Assembly: GCA_019236035.1 (NCBI GenBank)
Contig: JAFAJU010000255.1
Span: forward strand, 1 to 14,719
Source of the DNA: Verrucomicrobiota bacterium
Lineage (GTDB): Bacteria; Verrucomicrobiota; Verrucomicrobiia; Chthoniobacterales; JAFAMB01
DNA: 14,719 bases
Reading direction: 5' to 3'
Shown here: piece after piece, positions 13,963 to 14,719 of the stretch
How the letters are laid out: each line of letters opens with the position of its first letter
How positions within the stretch are numbered: the first letter of the stretch is position 1
Position numbers and translations under genes: made by a program
Notes under the pieces: model-generated
Seen by the model: the letters and a program-made list of their open reading frames with translations, nothing else
Databases searched by the model: none
What the model was told of the DNA's origin: nothing

Positions 13963-13981
13963 GGTTACAATTCTGTAACAT
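13963..13981 (-). promoter_or_regulatory. Candidate Pho box in the pit/DUF1345 divergent region
   Basis: On the minus strand the 19 bases read ATGTTACAGAATTGTAACC, two TGTNAC-type half-sites 11 bases apart. The known PhoB box is two CTGTCAT-like heptamers with the same 11-base period. The match is partial (TGT-A-A-A--TGT-AC). The same bases also form a 6-bp palindrome, GTTACA-ATTC-TGTAAC, so another dimeric regulator could bind. It sits 65 bases before the phosphate-transporter start and about 70 before the plus-strand gene at 14052. Confidence 0.4.
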
Positions 13982-14051
13982 TGCCAGCATTTTTACGTCG
14001 AACCCGATTTGACTGAGCGAAGGTAAAGGCTCAATCCCACAGATCTTGCGC

Positions 14052-14717
14052 ATGGAAAAAATTCTGTCGAAGCTTGACGCGCAACTGCGACTGATCCTGG
14101 CTCTGATCGGATCAGGTATAGTTTTCGCAGTGACAATTGGGCGCCTCGGGTCTCCTCTTCAGGTCATCGCCGTTTGGAATGCCTTCGCCTGGAGCTTTAT
14201 TTTCCTGACTTGGTTACGAATCGTACTCTCTGATGCCCGCACCGCTGTTCAGACGGCGAAACTTCAAGATACGACACGTTGGGTCATCTTCCTGTTCGTG
14301 ATTCTGGCTGCGGTGACGAGTTTGTTCGCAGTGGCCTTTCTCGTGGGCGGAGCCAAGGGACGGGGTCAAAGAGCGCTCACCGAACATCTCTTACTCGCCG
14401 GGGCCACGATTGTCTCCTCCTGGTTCCTTGTCCACACAGTGTTTACGATGCATTATGCTCACGCGTATTATAGCGACGAAGATGAAGATCCGAACACTTC
14501 TGGCGCTGGCGGACTTGAATTCCCAAACGAGAAAGAACCCGACTTTCTCGATTTTGCCTACTTCTCGTTTGTCATTGGAATGACTTGCCAGGTTTCGGAT
14601 GTCCAGATCAGTTCGTCTGGAATCCGCCGCTTGGCTTTGGTGCATGGCCTGCTCTCGTTCCTATTTAACACCGTCATCCTGGCGTTAACCGTCAACCTCG
14701 CATCGGGTATTCTGTAG
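14052..14717 (+). CDS. DUF1345-like integral membrane protein
   Basis: The product is 221 aa from ATG 14052; a TTG six bases upstream is in frame but less likely. Five hydrophobic segments are visible at about residues 12-30 (LRLILALIGSGIVFAVTIG), 36-57, 75-99, 112-131 and 195-217. The C-terminal block FLDFAYFSFVIGMTCQVSDV followed by ISSSGIRRLALVHGLLSFLF and NTVILALTVNLASG is the DUF1345 signature as I know it. The family is uncharacterised. It diverges from the phosphate-transporter gene and may share the candidate Pho box, which would tie it to phosphate stress (inference). The stop TAG at 14715-14717 is just inside the window. Confidence 0.85.
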   Translation: MEKILSKLDAQLRLILALIGSGIVFAVTIGRLGSPLQVIAVWNAFAWSFIFLTWLRIVLSDARTAVQTAKLQDTTRWVIFLFVILAAVTSLFAVAFLVGGAKGRGQRALTEHLLLAGATIVSSWFLVHTVFTMHYAHAYYSDEDEDPNTSGAGGLEFPNEKEPDFLDFAYFSFVIGMTCQVSDVQISSSGIRRLALVHGLLSFLFNTVILALTVNLASGIL

Positions 14718-14719
14718 CG

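Overview
The window is a gene-dense bacterial chromosome segment with moderately high GC. It has complete ATG/GTG-initiated genes, short intergenic gaps and several ATGA stop/start overlaps. The gene mix (bactofilin, NfeD/slipin pair, PiT phosphate carrier, T6SS-sheath-like protein, 3-hydroxyacyl-CoA-dehydrogenase/L-gulonate-dehydrogenase-like enzyme) and a GC-rich GTAGGGCGAGG-type inverted repeat fit a soil Verrucomicrobiota-like bacterium. That assignment is an inference; no rRNA or other taxonomic marker is present.

Layout. 1-1865: a Gfo/Idh/MocA oxidoreductase (minus, cut by the window edge) diverges from a 3-hydroxyacyl-CoA-dehydrogenase-family enzyme. 2053-2950: a bactofilin, a large GC-rich inverted repeat and a small acidic 79-aa protein. 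3060-4535 (minus): an orphan protein joining a TssB-like part to a C-terminally short TssC-like part. 4919-7248: a membrane-anchored transglutaminase-like/PsbP-like protein translationally coupled to an exported, C-terminally anchored protein. 7354-9443 (minus): a NfeD protease plus slipin (SPFH) operon. 9524-11799: a membrane-anchored pentapeptide-repeat protein coupled to a DHA2-type MFS exporter. 11905-13898 (minus): a PiT phosphate transporter followed by a small conserved-type protein. 14052-14717: a DUF1345-like membrane protein diverging from the transporter, with a candidate Pho box between them.

The most unusual structure is a family of short palindromic elements, here named A (about 49-50 bp, near-perfect 21-23 bp hairpin) and B (51 bp, 10-bp terminal stem). 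All intact outer ends read TAGCCYGCA. They occur alone (1863-1912) or as A/B composites (2954-3053, 4625-4710, 7246-7356, 11797-11907). Two composites are 111 bp long, in opposite orientation, and differ at only 3 positions. All three convergent gene junctions in the window carry a composite. At five gene 3' ends the terminal TAG of the element is itself the stop codon, and in two composites both convergent genes end inside the element. The TA-bounded ends suggest a mobile element inserting at TA dinucleotides, including those in stop codons, and probably working as a bidirectional 3'-end structure.
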